The position numbers were made by a program, and so were the translations under genes. Under the pieces are notes generated by a model. It saw only the letters and a program-made list of their open reading frames with translations, did not search any database and was not told the origin of the DNA. From Wocania_A spongiicola (GTDB lineage Bacteria; Bacteroidota; Bacteroidia; Flavobacteriales; Flavobacteriaceae), in the NCBI RefSeq assembly GCF_023502325.1, contig NZ_JAMFLZ010000002.1, forward strand, positions 310,001 through 374,000: a stretch of 64,000 bases of DNA. Direction: 5' to 3'. How positions within the stretch are numbered: position 1 is the first letter of the stretch; each line of letters opens with the position of its first letter. Positions 1 through 8,230 of this stretch are shown here, in pieces.

Positions 1-1
1 A

Positions 2-1612
2 AAAGAGAATAAGAATTATGATCAGATTATTGAAAAACTAACTCATGCTTCTTGGGATAGAGTCTTCATAATTTATGATGCTATCAGAATGGGAATTCCA
101 TTAAGCAGAATTCATGAAATCACAAAAATAAATATGTGGTTTTTAAAGCAATATGAAGAGCTACATTTTCTTAACAATGAAATTTCAACATTTACAATTG
201 ATACTATAGAGAAGGATTTACTTCTTGAAGCCAAACAAAAAGGTTATGGAGATAGGCAAATAGCACATATGTTGGGTTGTTTAGAAAGTCAAGTTTATAA
301 CAAACGTGAAGTGCTTGGTGTAAATCGAGTTTATAAACTAGTTGATACTTGCGCCGCAGAATTTAAGGCTAAAACACCATATTACTATTCTACTTTTGAA
401 AGTGATATGGAAACTGCTGATGGAAACCGATATGCTGATAATGAAAGTGTAGTTACAGATAAGAAAAAAATTATCGTTTTAGGATCTGGACCTAATAGAA
501 TAGGGCAAGGAATTGAGTTTGATTATTGTTGTGTACATGGCGTTTTAGCAGCAGCTGAATGTGGGTACGAAACTATTATGATTAACTGTAACCCTGAAAC
601 AGTTTCAACTGATTTTGATACTGCTGATAAATTATATTTCGAGCCTGTTTTTTGGGAGCATATATATGATATTATTAAGCATGAAAAACCAGAAGGCGTC
701 ATTGTACAGTTAGGTGGGCAAACCGCCTTAAAACTTGCTGAAAAATTAACGAAATACGGTATTAAAATAATAGGAACAAGTTTTGAATCTTTAGATTTAG
801 CTGAAGACAGAGGACATTTTTCTAAATTATTAAAAGAAAATAATATCCCATATCCAGAATTTGATATTGCAACTACAGCTGACGAAGCGGCAGCTATTGC
901 AGATGTTTTAGACTTCCCAATTCTTGTAAGGCCATCTTATGTTTTAGGAGGGCAAGGCATGAAAATTGTTATTAATAAAGAAGAACTAGAAAAGCATGTT
1001 GTTGATTTATTAAGACGTATGCCTGGGAATCAGTTATTATTAGATCATTATTTAGATGGAGCTATTGAAGCTGAAGCTGATGCTATTTGCGATGGCGAAA
1101 ATGTTTACATCATCGGAATCATGGAACATATTGAACCTTGTGGTATTCATTCGGGAGATAGTAATTCAACCTTGCCTCCATTTAATTTAGGTGAGTTTGT
1201 AATGCAGCAAATTAAAGATCACACTAAAAAAATTGCCTTAGCTTTAAATACCGTGGGATTAATAAATATTCAATTCGCTATTAAAGATGATACAGTTTAC
1301 ATTATTGAAGCAAACCCAAGAGCTTCTCGTACGGTACCATTTATTGCAAAAGCTTATGGCGAGCCTTATGTTAACTATGCTACTAAAGTTATGTTAGGTG
1401 AAAAGAAGATTAAAGATTTTGATTTTAAACCAAAATTAGATGGTTACGCCATTAAGCAGCCTGTATTTTCGTTTAATAAATTCCCTAATGTGAATAAGAA
1501 ACTTGGACCAGAAATGAAAAGTACTGGTGAAAGTATATTATTTATTGATAGTTTGAAAGACGATCAATTTTACGATTTATACTCTAGACGAAAAATGTAT
1601 TTGAGTAAATAA
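2..1612 (+). CDS. carB: Carbamoyl-phosphate synthase large subunit, 3' part (cut by window start)
   Basis: Makes carbamoyl phosphate for pyrimidine and arginine synthesis in the cytoplasm, together with the glutaminase subunit CarA. The reading frame is open from base 2, so the gene begins upstream of the window; the ATG at base 89 is internal. Visible are the end of the first synthase half and the complete second ATP-grasp half, which opens with GSGPNRIGQG at about base 482 and contains the RPSYVLGGQGM loop near base 930. The protein ends soon after the second synthase domain. The C-terminal MGS-like allosteric domain of the E. coli enzyme is absent, as I recall for other flavobacterial CarB proteins. 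A hairpin terminator follows. Confidence 0.97.
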   Translation, partial: KENKNYDQIIEKLTHASWDRVFIIYDAIRMGIPLSRIHEITKINMWFLKQYEELHFLNNEISTFTIDTIEKDLLLEAKQKGYGDRQIAHMLGCLESQVYNKREVLGVNRVYKLVDTCAAEFKAKTPYYYSTFESDMETADGNRYADNESVVTDKKKIIVLGSGPNRIGQGIEFDYCCVHGVLAAAECGYETIMINCNPETVSTDFDTADKLYFEPVFWEHIYDIIKHEKPEGVIVQLGGQTALKLAEKLTKYGIKIIGTSFESLDLAEDRGHFSKLLKENNIPYPEFDIATTADEAAAIADVLDFPILVRPSYVLGGQGMKIVINKEELEKHVVDLLRRMPGNQLLLDHYLDGAIEAEADAICDGENVYIIGIMEHIEPCGIHSGDSNSTLPPFNLGEFVMQQIKDHTKKIALALNTVGLINIQFAIKDDTVYIIEANPRASRTVPFIAKAYGEPYVNYATKVMLGEKKIKDFDFKPKLDGYAIKQPVFSFNKFPNVNKKLGPEMKSTGESILFIDSLKDDQFYDLYSRRKMYLSK

Positions 1613-1638
1613 AAATATTCATTTTAAAGTTTTAAATT

Positions 1639-1666
1639 AAAAGCCGCTTTTAAGTGGCTTTTTTTA
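1639..1666 (+). terminator. Rho-independent terminator after carB
   Basis: AAGCCGC (1641-1647) pairs with GTGGCTT (1654-1660) around a TTTTAA loop and runs into a T tract. It lies 28 bases after the carB stop. Confidence 0.8.
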
Positions 1667-1775
1667 TTGGCAAATAATAATAGAATACCTTTCTTTTAAT
1701 ACCCAATACCTTTATTTGATTATCAATTTTATAGGTTTATTACTTATATCATACAAATTTTTATGAAATTAACAG

Positions 1776-1800
1776 AAAACCTTACTAAAAGTAAGGTTTT
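1776..1800. repeat. Perfect inverted repeat between carB and the next gene
   Basis: AAAACCTTAC (1776-1785) and GTAAGGTTTT (1791-1800) are perfect complements around a five-base loop. It could be a second terminator on either strand or a leader hairpin for the gene at 1870. The rest of the 1613-1869 gap holds only AT-rich DNA and an AAGGAGGT at 1836-1843 that lies too far from the ATG to act as its ribosome binding site. Confidence 0.6.
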
Positions 1801-1869
1801 AGCTTATCTAGGTATCGTTTTTAAGTAGTAACTTTAAGGAGGTCTTTTTATTAACTTTAAAAAAAAATC

Positions 1870-2598
1870 ATGAAAAATGTAGTCATTCTATTTATGCTAT
1901 TAATAACAAACGCTTTGTCTGCTCAATGGACGGAAAACGCCAGTTTGATCTATACTAACACGAATAAAGTAGTTGTTGGAGCCACTACAGTACAAGGAAA
2001 TTATGGAACAAATGATAGAGTATTAGAAATAGTTTCTCCATCAAGTAATTCTTCTTATTTGACCTTTAAATCAGGAAGTAAAGCTTTGCATATAGGTTGC
2101 GGCCCTTATGGTAATAGTCTTTATTTGCCTAATAATGAGGCGTTTAGTTTTGCCTACGGAGCAACACAAGTAATGAAGATTAATCCAATTACTGCTGGTA
2201 ACCCGAATGGTAGCATTTCAATAGGAACAACATTAATCCCACCTGGTTATAAGCTTGCTGTTGGAGGGAAAGTAATAGCAGAGGAAGTAAAGGTGCAATT
2301 GCAAACTAGTTGGCCAGATTATGTCTTTTTTAAAGATTATAAATTACAATCGTTACAAGAATTAGAGGCTTATATTAATAAAAATGGTCATTTGCCTAAC
2401 GTCCCTTCTGCTAAGGAAGTAGTCGAAAATGGCTTAGAACTTGGAGAAATATCAAAAATCCAACAAGAAAAAATTGAAGAATTAACTCTTTATGTTATTG
2501 AACAAAATAAAATTAATATTGAGCAAAGTTTAGAATTGAAAAAGCAATCAAAAGAAATTGAAGAATTAAAAGCTATGGTGAAAGTTTTAATTGAATAA
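1870..2598 (+). CDS. Secreted tail-fibre-like surface protein with C-terminal coiled coil
   Basis: This 242-residue protein has a signal peptide (residues 1-19, ending LSAQ). The middle is a beta-rich region of the kind seen before endosialidase-chaperone-like ends. The last 100 residues carry the stretch LQELEAYINKNGHLPNVPSA and then a charged helix with heptad spacing, a C-terminus repeated in many secreted Bacteroidota proteins. I infer an extracellular or surface-bound trimeric protein; its partner is unknown. The ATG at 1870 is the only start, because an in-frame stop lies just upstream at 1858. It stands alone between carB and the carbamoyltransferase. The substrate and exact family are not determined. 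Confidence 0.75.
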   Translation: MKNVVILFMLLITNALSAQWTENASLIYTNTNKVVVGATTVQGNYGTNDRVLEIVSPSSNSSYLTFKSGSKALHIGCGPYGNSLYLPNNEAFSFAYGATQVMKINPITAGNPNGSISIGTTLIPPGYKLAVGGKVIAEEVKVQLQTSWPDYVFFKDYKLQSLQELEAYINKNGHLPNVPSAKEVVENGLELGEISKIQQEKIEELTLYVIEQNKINIEQSLELKKQSKEIEELKAMVKVLIE

Positions 2599-2711
2599 GG
2601 GTAGAGAGTATTCATCATTAAAATGATAATATTTAGCATCAGAAAAAAAAATCATTCCTTAAAAAACAGATATCATATTGCGGTTTTGTATTTTTAACTA
2701 AAATCAAATTA

Positions 2712-4466
2712 GTGAATACATATATCTTAGGAATTTCTGCTTTTTATCATGATTCAGCAGCTTGCTTATTAAAAAATGGACTAGTAGTTGCAGCTGTACA
2801 GGAAGAACGATTAAGTAGAAAAAAACATGATGCTAGCTTTCCTGAATTAGCGATTGATTATTGCTTAACATCGCAAGATGTTACCATTGACGATATTAGT
2901 CTTATTACATTTTATGAAAAACCATTCCTGAAATTTGACCGGATTATAGATACTTATTCTGGTAAAACACCCTTTGGTTTTCGGTCTTTTAAAAAAGCAA
3001 TTAAAAGTTGGACTTCAGAGAAGCTATGGATTCCCAATATTATTCAGAAGAAACTCAATTATAAAGGAGAGATTATCTACACAGAGCATCATGAAGCTCA
3101 CTCAGCTTCAGCTTTTTTTGCATCACCATTTCAGAAGTCCGCTATATTAACAATAGATGGAGTAGGAGAACGGGCTACAATAACAATTGCTAAAGGCATT
3201 GATAACAAGGTTAGTATTATTACAGAACAACAATTTCCGCATTCGTTAGGATTGTTTTATTCGGCTTTTACTTATTACTGTGGTTTTAAAGTGAATTCAG
3301 GAGAATATAAATTAATGGGATTAGCTCCTTATGGAAAACCTATATATAAGAACACTATTTATAAACATTTTATAGCTACTGATGGTGAAGGTATTCTCAC
3401 TCTTAATATGAAATATTTTGATTTTGACATCGGCCTTAAAATGACCAATAAGGCTTTTGAGAAAGTATTGGGACAATCCGCAAGAAAGCCAGAAAGTGAA
3501 ATGTCGCAATTTTATAAGGACGTAGCTCGTTCAGCACAGGTGGTTTTGGAAGAAATTGTAATTAAACTTGCAGAAAAGGCTAAAAAAATGATTGGAATGG
3601 ATAATTTGTGTCTGGCAGGAGGAGTAGCACTAAATTGTAAAGCCAATCAAGAACTATTGGAACGACAAGTTTTTGAAAATATATGGGTGCAACCAGCGTC
3701 TGGAGATTGCGGTGGGGCTTTGGGGTCAGCTTTAATAGGGTATTATCATTATCAAAACAATAAACGCCTAATTGTGGAAGATTCCCCAGTATATAATGCG
3801 TATTTAGGTAATTCTTTTACGGATGATGAAGTTGAAGATCAATTAAAAAGGTTAGATGTTCAATATTCTCGTTTACCATTTCAAGAGGTAATTGAAAAAA
3901 CAGCTAATTATCTCAATGAGAAAAGTATTGTAGGGTGGTTTCAGGGTAAAATGGAATTTGGTCCACGTGCATTAGGTTCCAGATCTATACTAGCGAGCCC
4001 TAAATATGAGGATATGCAATTTCATTTGAATTTAAAAATAAAAAAAAGAGAAGGTTTTAGACCATTTGCACCCATAGTAATGGAAGAAAAGGCAGCAGAC
4101 TGGTTCGAGATTAAAAATCCTTCCAAATATATGTTATTCACGTTTAATGTAAAGAAACCTAAAGAAATCCCATCTTGCACACATATGGATAATACAGCGA
4201 GAGTACAAACGGTAAACGAGAGGGATAATAAAAAAGTGCATCAATTATTACTTCGATTTGAAGAACTCTCAGGACTACCAGTGCTAATCAATACTTCTTT
4301 TAATGTAAGAGGAGAACCTATTGTTGCCACAGTAGAAGATGCAGTAAGATGCTTTTTTAATACTGATATGGATATTTTGGTAATTGGCAATTGTATATTA
4401 TCTAAAAAGGAAAATATTAATTTTAACAAGAATATTTTAAAGAAAGCTACTTATGAACTGGATTAA
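2712..4466 (+). CDS. NodU/CmcH-family carbamoyltransferase
   Basis: Transfers a carbamoyl group from carbamoyl phosphate to a hydroxyl of a sugar or metabolite, via carbamoyl-adenylate in known family members. The 584-residue protein has the full two-domain layout: N-terminal ASKHA-fold part beginning GISAFYHDSAACLL (residues 7-20), the metal-binding HHEAH at 126-130, and the C-terminal YrdC-like part with MEFGPRALGSRSI at about 414-426. The start is GTG at 2712. The next gene overlaps its end by 14 bases, so the two are probably coupled. It is followed by SxtJ-like and DUF5989 proteins, a trio I know from glycan and secondary-metabolite loci. The acceptor cannot be read from sequence. Confidence 0.93.
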   Translation: MNTYILGISAFYHDSAACLLKNGLVVAAVQEERLSRKKHDASFPELAIDYCLTSQDVTIDDISLITFYEKPFLKFDRIIDTYSGKTPFGFRSFKKAIKSWTSEKLWIPNIIQKKLNYKGEIIYTEHHEAHSASAFFASPFQKSAILTIDGVGERATITIAKGIDNKVSIITEQQFPHSLGLFYSAFTYYCGFKVNSGEYKLMGLAPYGKPIYKNTIYKHFIATDGEGILTLNMKYFDFDIGLKMTNKAFEKVLGQSARKPESEMSQFYKDVARSAQVVLEEIVIKLAEKAKKMIGMDNLCLAGGVALNCKANQELLERQVFENIWVQPASGDCGGALGSALIGYYHYQNNKRLIVEDSPVYNAYLGNSFTDDEVEDQLKRLDVQYSRLPFQEVIEKTANYLNEKSIVGWFQGKMEFGPRALGSRSILASPKYEDMQFHLNLKIKKREGFRPFAPIVMEEKAADWFEIKNPSKYMLFTFNVKKPKEIPSCTHMDNTARVQTVNERDNKKVHQLLLRFEELSGLPVLINTSFNVRGEPIVATVEDAVRCFFNTDMDILVIGNCILSKKENINFNKNILKKATYELD

Positions 4467-4866
4467 ACACATGTTAGACAAGGCAGCTATAAATAGTGGA
4501 CAGCGTAAGATACAACTACAGTTTTTAGCTATTTTGTGTATTATAGCCATAAGTATAATTGGATATAAATTTTATATAAAAGAATGGACTTTAAATATTA
4601 CATTTATAAGTATAGCAATCTTATTATTAATTGTAGGAATACTATATAAAAAAACAATTCTTTTAAAACCATTTTTATGGATATGGTTATTGTTTGGGTT
4701 ACTTTTAGGAGAAATCACTTCATCAATAATATTAGCATTTATCTTTTATTTATTATTCTTTCCTATTACCTTTATACTAAGGAAAGCGAATTCTAAAAAA
4801 CGTATTTCTAAACCGCAATGGTTCTCTAGAGAAAATGATAATATAGATTATCATAAATTGTATTAA
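4453..4866 (+). CDS. SxtJ-family small membrane protein
   Basis: This 137-residue protein has three or four hydrophobic segments (about residues 23-45, 49-66, 72-86 and 90-108) and a basic C-terminus. Length, membrane pattern and place directly after a carbamoyltransferase match the SxtJ family, named from the saxitoxin locus, whose biochemical role is not established. The ATG at 4453 overlaps the upstream stop by 14 bases; an alternative ATG at 4471 would start just after that stop. The DUF5989 gene follows after 10 bases. I infer an inner-membrane accessory to carbamoylation or to a membrane-bound product. Confidence 0.75.
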   Translation: MNWIKHMLDKAAINSGQRKIQLQFLAILCIIAISIIGYKFYIKEWTLNITFISIAILLLIVGILYKKTILLKPFLWIWLLFGLLLGEITSSIILAFIFYLLFFPITFILRKANSKKRISKPQWFSRENDNIDYHKLY

Positions 4867-4876
4867 ATAAAAAGGT

Positions 4877-5038
4877 ATGAGTTCAAAGTTTTCCATTTTC
4901 ATGGAATTATTAAGTTTTTTAAAGCAGCGAAAAAAATACTGGTTGATTCCTATTATTTTAGTTATTGTTTTTTTTGCGGCATTAATATTACTTGGAGAGA
5001 ATTCGGCATTAGCACCCTTCATTTATTCATTGTTTTAA
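4877..5038 (+). CDS. DUF5989 family single-pass membrane peptide (53 aa)
   Basis: This short frame encodes 53 residues. It starts with a basic amphipathic segment containing FLKQRKKYWLIP, then one membrane helix (about residues 22-40), and ends with SALAPFIYSLF. That ending and the K/R-rich stretch before the helix are the hallmark of DUF5989 proteins, which sit next to SxtJ and NodU-type carbamoyltransferases. Function unknown; I infer a small membrane partner of the two genes upstream. Its stop lies one base before the end of the convergent SGNH gene, so there is no room for a terminator between them. Confidence 0.82.
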   Translation: MSSKFSIFMELLSFLKQRKKYWLIPIILVIVFFAALILLGENSALAPFIYSLF

Positions 5039-5039
5039 A

Positions 5040-6107
5040 TCAATTATCAATTTTAAAATTTTCAAGATGATTTAAATGTGAAATGATAATATCAGAAAAT
5101 TGTTTTCCTCCGTCTTCAGAAAAATGACCAACATCAACAAAATGGTTACTATTCCATTTGTATTTGCTTAAAATACTATCCACTACCGTAGTATTGGCAC
5201 CTTTTTTTATAGTTTGAGACATTAAAGAATTGATTTTTTTTATGAGCTCAGGCATACTTTTATTACTTATGTATGGAGTCCATGAATCGCTAACATCTAC
5301 GCTTTTGGTATATTCTTCTAGATTTAAGACTTGAGGGATATAGATTTGTTTAACTTGAAGTTGATTACATAGTACTTGAATGGTCTTTAAGTTACGAACA
5401 TATATTTCATCAATATATGAATCTCTATGGCTTGAGATGTTATTTTCCAGTTCTTTACTTTTTGATATTTTATTGCCAATTTTCCCAGCTATGAAATTTA
5501 TAAAGGAATATTCCGTAATACTTGTTTTCTTGTTAACACTTAAGTTGCTTTTTTGAGTTTTTCCGTGCCATAAATAGTCGGGAGATTTATTTGGAGCATG
5601 ATAACTTCTAATATCATTCCACCCTTGATATATTATTAAAATATCCGGTTTTAATTCTGGGACAGTTGTAACCAATTGTATGATCCCTTCTAGGGTAGAA
5701 TACCCTGGTACACCTAAATTTATTACATTATAATTTTCACCAAGTTTTTGTTGTAAAATGTATGGCCAACTAATCTTATCTGGTACTCCAGTGGCAAATG
5801 TTGTAGAGCCTCCAATACAAACAATATTTATAGCGTCTTTTGATGGGACATAATTTTTGGTAACTCGATGCCCATTTCCATCTGTAGTGATATTAAATCC
5901 TTTAGGTAAATTTGGAAATCGGAAATTTTCCTTAGGTGTTCCTACTAAATATGGATGTTCTTTAAAAAAAGTATTCTCATTTGTGTTATTCTGAAATAAA
6001 TATTTACCCTTAATTATTCTATAACTTAAGTGGCCAATAATTTCAATTGTAACCAATATGGTGACCAGCACAGCATAATTTATAAGAAAGAAGCGTATTT
6101 TTTTCAT
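5040..6107 (-). CDS. Membrane-anchored SGNH/GDSL hydrolase or acyltransferase
   Basis: A 355-residue protein with an N-terminal signal anchor (residues 7-25) and a periplasmic SGNH domain. Block I is IGGSTTF with Ser101, block II is NLGVPGYS around Gly132, block III is GWND with Asn164, and block V is DVGH with Asp325 and His328, so all catalytic positions are present. Family members remove or transfer acyl groups, often acetyl, on glycans. The start overlaps the stop of the second SGNH gene by four bases (6104-6107), so both are translated from one message. Context suggests O-acetylation or deacetylation of a surface polymer; the substrate is unknown. Confidence 0.88.
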   Translation of the reverse strand: MKKIRFFLINYAVLVTILVTIEIIGHLSYRIIKGKYLFQNNTNENTFFKEHPYLVGTPKENFRFPNLPKGFNITTDGNGHRVTKNYVPSKDAINIVCIGGSTTFATGVPDKISWPYILQQKLGENYNVINLGVPGYSTLEGIIQLVTTVPELKPDILIIYQGWNDIRSYHAPNKSPDYLWHGKTQKSNLSVNKKTSITEYSFINFIAGKIGNKISKSKELENNISSHRDSYIDEIYVRNLKTIQVLCNQLQVKQIYIPQVLNLEEYTKSVDVSDSWTPYISNKSMPELIKKINSLMSQTIKKGANTTVVDSILSKYKWNSNHFVDVGHFSEDGGKQFSDIIISHLNHLENFKIDN

Positions 6108-7321
6108 AAACCTTTATTCTTTTTAGATAAATATGAATCTTGAATAACCTGTTTTTGAAGATATGTCGCCGTAACTTTTGCAGCGCTATCCTGTCCTACA
6201 TCATTCCAATGACTATCTCCATCGATGAAATAGTATTTGCTAGGATTATTTTTAATAAAAGTATCATATAAGTTAATCGCTTTAATCTTATTTTTTTTGC
6301 AAATCTGATACATTATTGAAGTCAAATTATCATTTTTATATTTTGGAAATCTTTTTGAAATATCATCATAATTTATTAGGAAGTTTTTGCTAATATCTAT
6401 AGAAGAAGGTTGAATAAGAACTATAAATTCAATGCTATTATCCATAGTGAAATTATTAAATTCCTTAACTATTGCTTCCATAAGTTCAATCTTTATCTTG
6501 GAATTTTTAGATTCAGGATCAACCGCAATATCCATATCATAATGATCTGCAAAATTAGAATATATTTTATCACTATTATTTTGATAATTTTCAAATTCTT
6601 CTTGACAAACACGACTGTATGTTTTTATTATATTTTCAGGAAGTAAACTTGGATTACCTATATAATTGTCCCTAAATTTTCTGACAGCATCCTTCATTCT
6701 TAAATGATACCATTTATGAGTGCTATTTTTAGAAGTATCGAATACTGGGTCTATTGACTTTTGTGAAGATAGGAACTCTAATTTTTGATTATCATTTAAC
6801 TTAATCAATCTATTTCGAAGAAGGTCGCCATAATCATTATCAGCAAAAACATTGAGTATTACAATATCGGGTTGAATTATGTTTTTTTCTTTTTTGAATT
6901 TTAAAAAACTTTGATCTGGACCATACCCAACAACCCCTGCGTTTATAACAGAAACAGAGTTTGGTAAATACTGTTCTAATTTTTTTACATAGGTGTTTTC
7001 TAAAGAGGAAAATCTTGCCTGAATGTTGGAATCTCCATACACAGCAATGGTCAAATCTTTTTTGATTATGTTATCTCCTCTAAAACCGTATTTATTTGTT
7101 TTCCAGGTAATTATATTTCCTCCGTTTTTTGCAGTACGGGTGAATTCCTTTTCGATATTTGGCTTTAGGGAAACTAAGTAATCGGAGTTATATTGATATG
7201 CTAAAGAAGATTCTTCTAGAGTTTTTTTTCTAGGAAAAAAGACTCTTAATGCTACTTCAATCAAAATTAATAGAATAAGCGTATTAAGGATAATAATAAT
7301 GATTGTTTTTATTTTTTTCAT
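6104..7321 (-). CDS. SGNH-fold protein, AlgJ/AlgX-like acetyltransferase candidate
   Basis: A 405-residue protein with an N-terminal signal anchor (residues 5-27). VYGDSN holds the probable nucleophile Ser98, NAGVVGYG supplies the oxyanion Gly132, and FADNDYGD stands where block III is expected. The C-terminal DGDSHWN (Asp369, His371) resembles the DxHW motif of alginate O-acetyltransferases rather than a plain DxxH. I therefore favour acetyl transfer to a glycan in the periplasm over simple esterase action. It is the first gene of a two-gene unit with the SGNH protein downstream and is divergent from the nucleoside-phosphorylase homologue at 7485. Confidence 0.8.
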   Translation of the reverse strand: MKKIKTIIIIILNTLILLILIEVALRVFFPRKKTLEESSLAYQYNSDYLVSLKPNIEKEFTRTAKNGGNIITWKTNKYGFRGDNIIKKDLTIAVYGDSNIQARFSSLENTYVKKLEQYLPNSVSVINAGVVGYGPDQSFLKFKKEKNIIQPDIVILNVFADNDYGDLLRNRLIKLNDNQKLEFLSSQKSIDPVFDTSKNSTHKWYHLRMKDAVRKFRDNYIGNPSLLPENIIKTYSRVCQEEFENYQNNSDKIYSNFADHYDMDIAVDPESKNSKIKIELMEAIVKEFNNFTMDNSIEFIVLIQPSSIDISKNFLINYDDISKRFPKYKNDNLTSIMYQICKKNKIKAINLYDTFIKNNPSKYYFIDGDSHWNDVGQDSAAKVTATYLQKQVIQDSYLSKKNKGL

Positions 7322-7484
7322 TAGAAAGGAATCGTGTAGTACTATCTTAAAACTAAATATAGGTTTTTTAAGAATGACATATCGAATTAATTATTGGGAA
7401 TTTTTTAAAAATTAAAAACTAAGGGTCATAAGTGACTAAATTACTATTATTACTTTATATTTATTGATTCAGAATATTACTTAA

Positions 7485-8225
7485 ATGTTTAATACTATTG
7501 AAAATTTAATAGGTAACGACGAAAAATCAATTGTGAATATTGATAAACTCGTTAAGTGGAAAAAATCTAAAAAACTCTATAATTTCACAAAACTTCCTGA
7601 AACAGCTATACTTACAATGTTTCCTGCAAAAAAGAAATTTTTTCCTTTTTTCTCCAAAAAAAAAATTAGAGGTATAAAAGGTAAAAATTTTTTAATCAAC
7701 AATAAAATTGTTTTATGTACTGAATGTGGTTATGGAGCTCCTTATATTATCAATTTGTGTGAAGAATTAAAAACTTTAGGAGTGTCTAATTTCATTTTTA
7801 TTGGGTTGGCGGGAACGATTACTCGCTCACATCAAGAGGGAGAATTATTATATGTAGAAAAAACTTTTTCTGGTGTTGGAGCATCATATTATTATGACAA
7901 AAAAGAAGAAATCATGCCAAACCAATCAAATTGGAGTAAAGGAGTTAAGAAAGAAGTTGGTGCCAAGTCAGTTACTTGCTGGAGTACAGATGCCCCCTTT
8001 CGAGAAACACTATCTTTAAAAAATTATTATGTGGAAAAAGGAGCTGAAATTGTAGAGATGGAATGTGCTGCTATATATGCATTTGCTAATTATTATCGTC
8101 TTAACGCATCTTGTTTTACTATAATCTCAGATCAATTAACAGATGAATGGTATCCTCCTAAAGACTATAATAGTTTAGTAACAAAAGGAAGGGATACAAT
8201 AGCACGAATTGTGAATTTATTGTAA
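7485..8225 (+). CDS. Nucleoside phosphorylase family (PNP_UDP) protein
   Basis: A 246-residue cytoplasmic protein with the purine/uridine phosphorylase fold: the GLAG phosphate-loop region at 107-110, the ribose-binding EMECAA at 191-196, and ISDQ at 214-217 where family members place the base-contacting Asp. Real members cleave nucleosides to base and sugar 1-phosphate. It is out of place among glycosyltransferases: the GT2 gene follows after five bases and a GT4 gene after seven more. I infer either a role in making or recycling a nucleotide-linked precursor, or a changed substrate. The N-terminal 60 residues are lysine-rich and unlike standard housekeeping members. No signal peptide. Confidence 0.8.
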   Translation: MFNTIENLIGNDEKSIVNIDKLVKWKKSKKLYNFTKLPETAILTMFPAKKKFFPFFSKKKIRGIKGKNFLINNKIVLCTECGYGAPYIINLCEELKTLGVSNFIFIGLAGTITRSHQEGELLYVEKTFSGVGASYYYDKKEEIMPNQSNWSKGVKKEVGAKSVTCWSTDAPFRETLSLKNYYVEKGAEIVEMECAAIYAFANYYRLNASCFTIISDQLTDEWYPPKDYNSLVTKGRDTIARIVNLL

Positions 8226-8230
8226 TTAAT

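Noticed and set aside
2..1612. carB as a truncated pseudogene
   Set aside because: The frame is open to the window edge; the missing part lies outside, and absence of the MGS domain is normal for the group.
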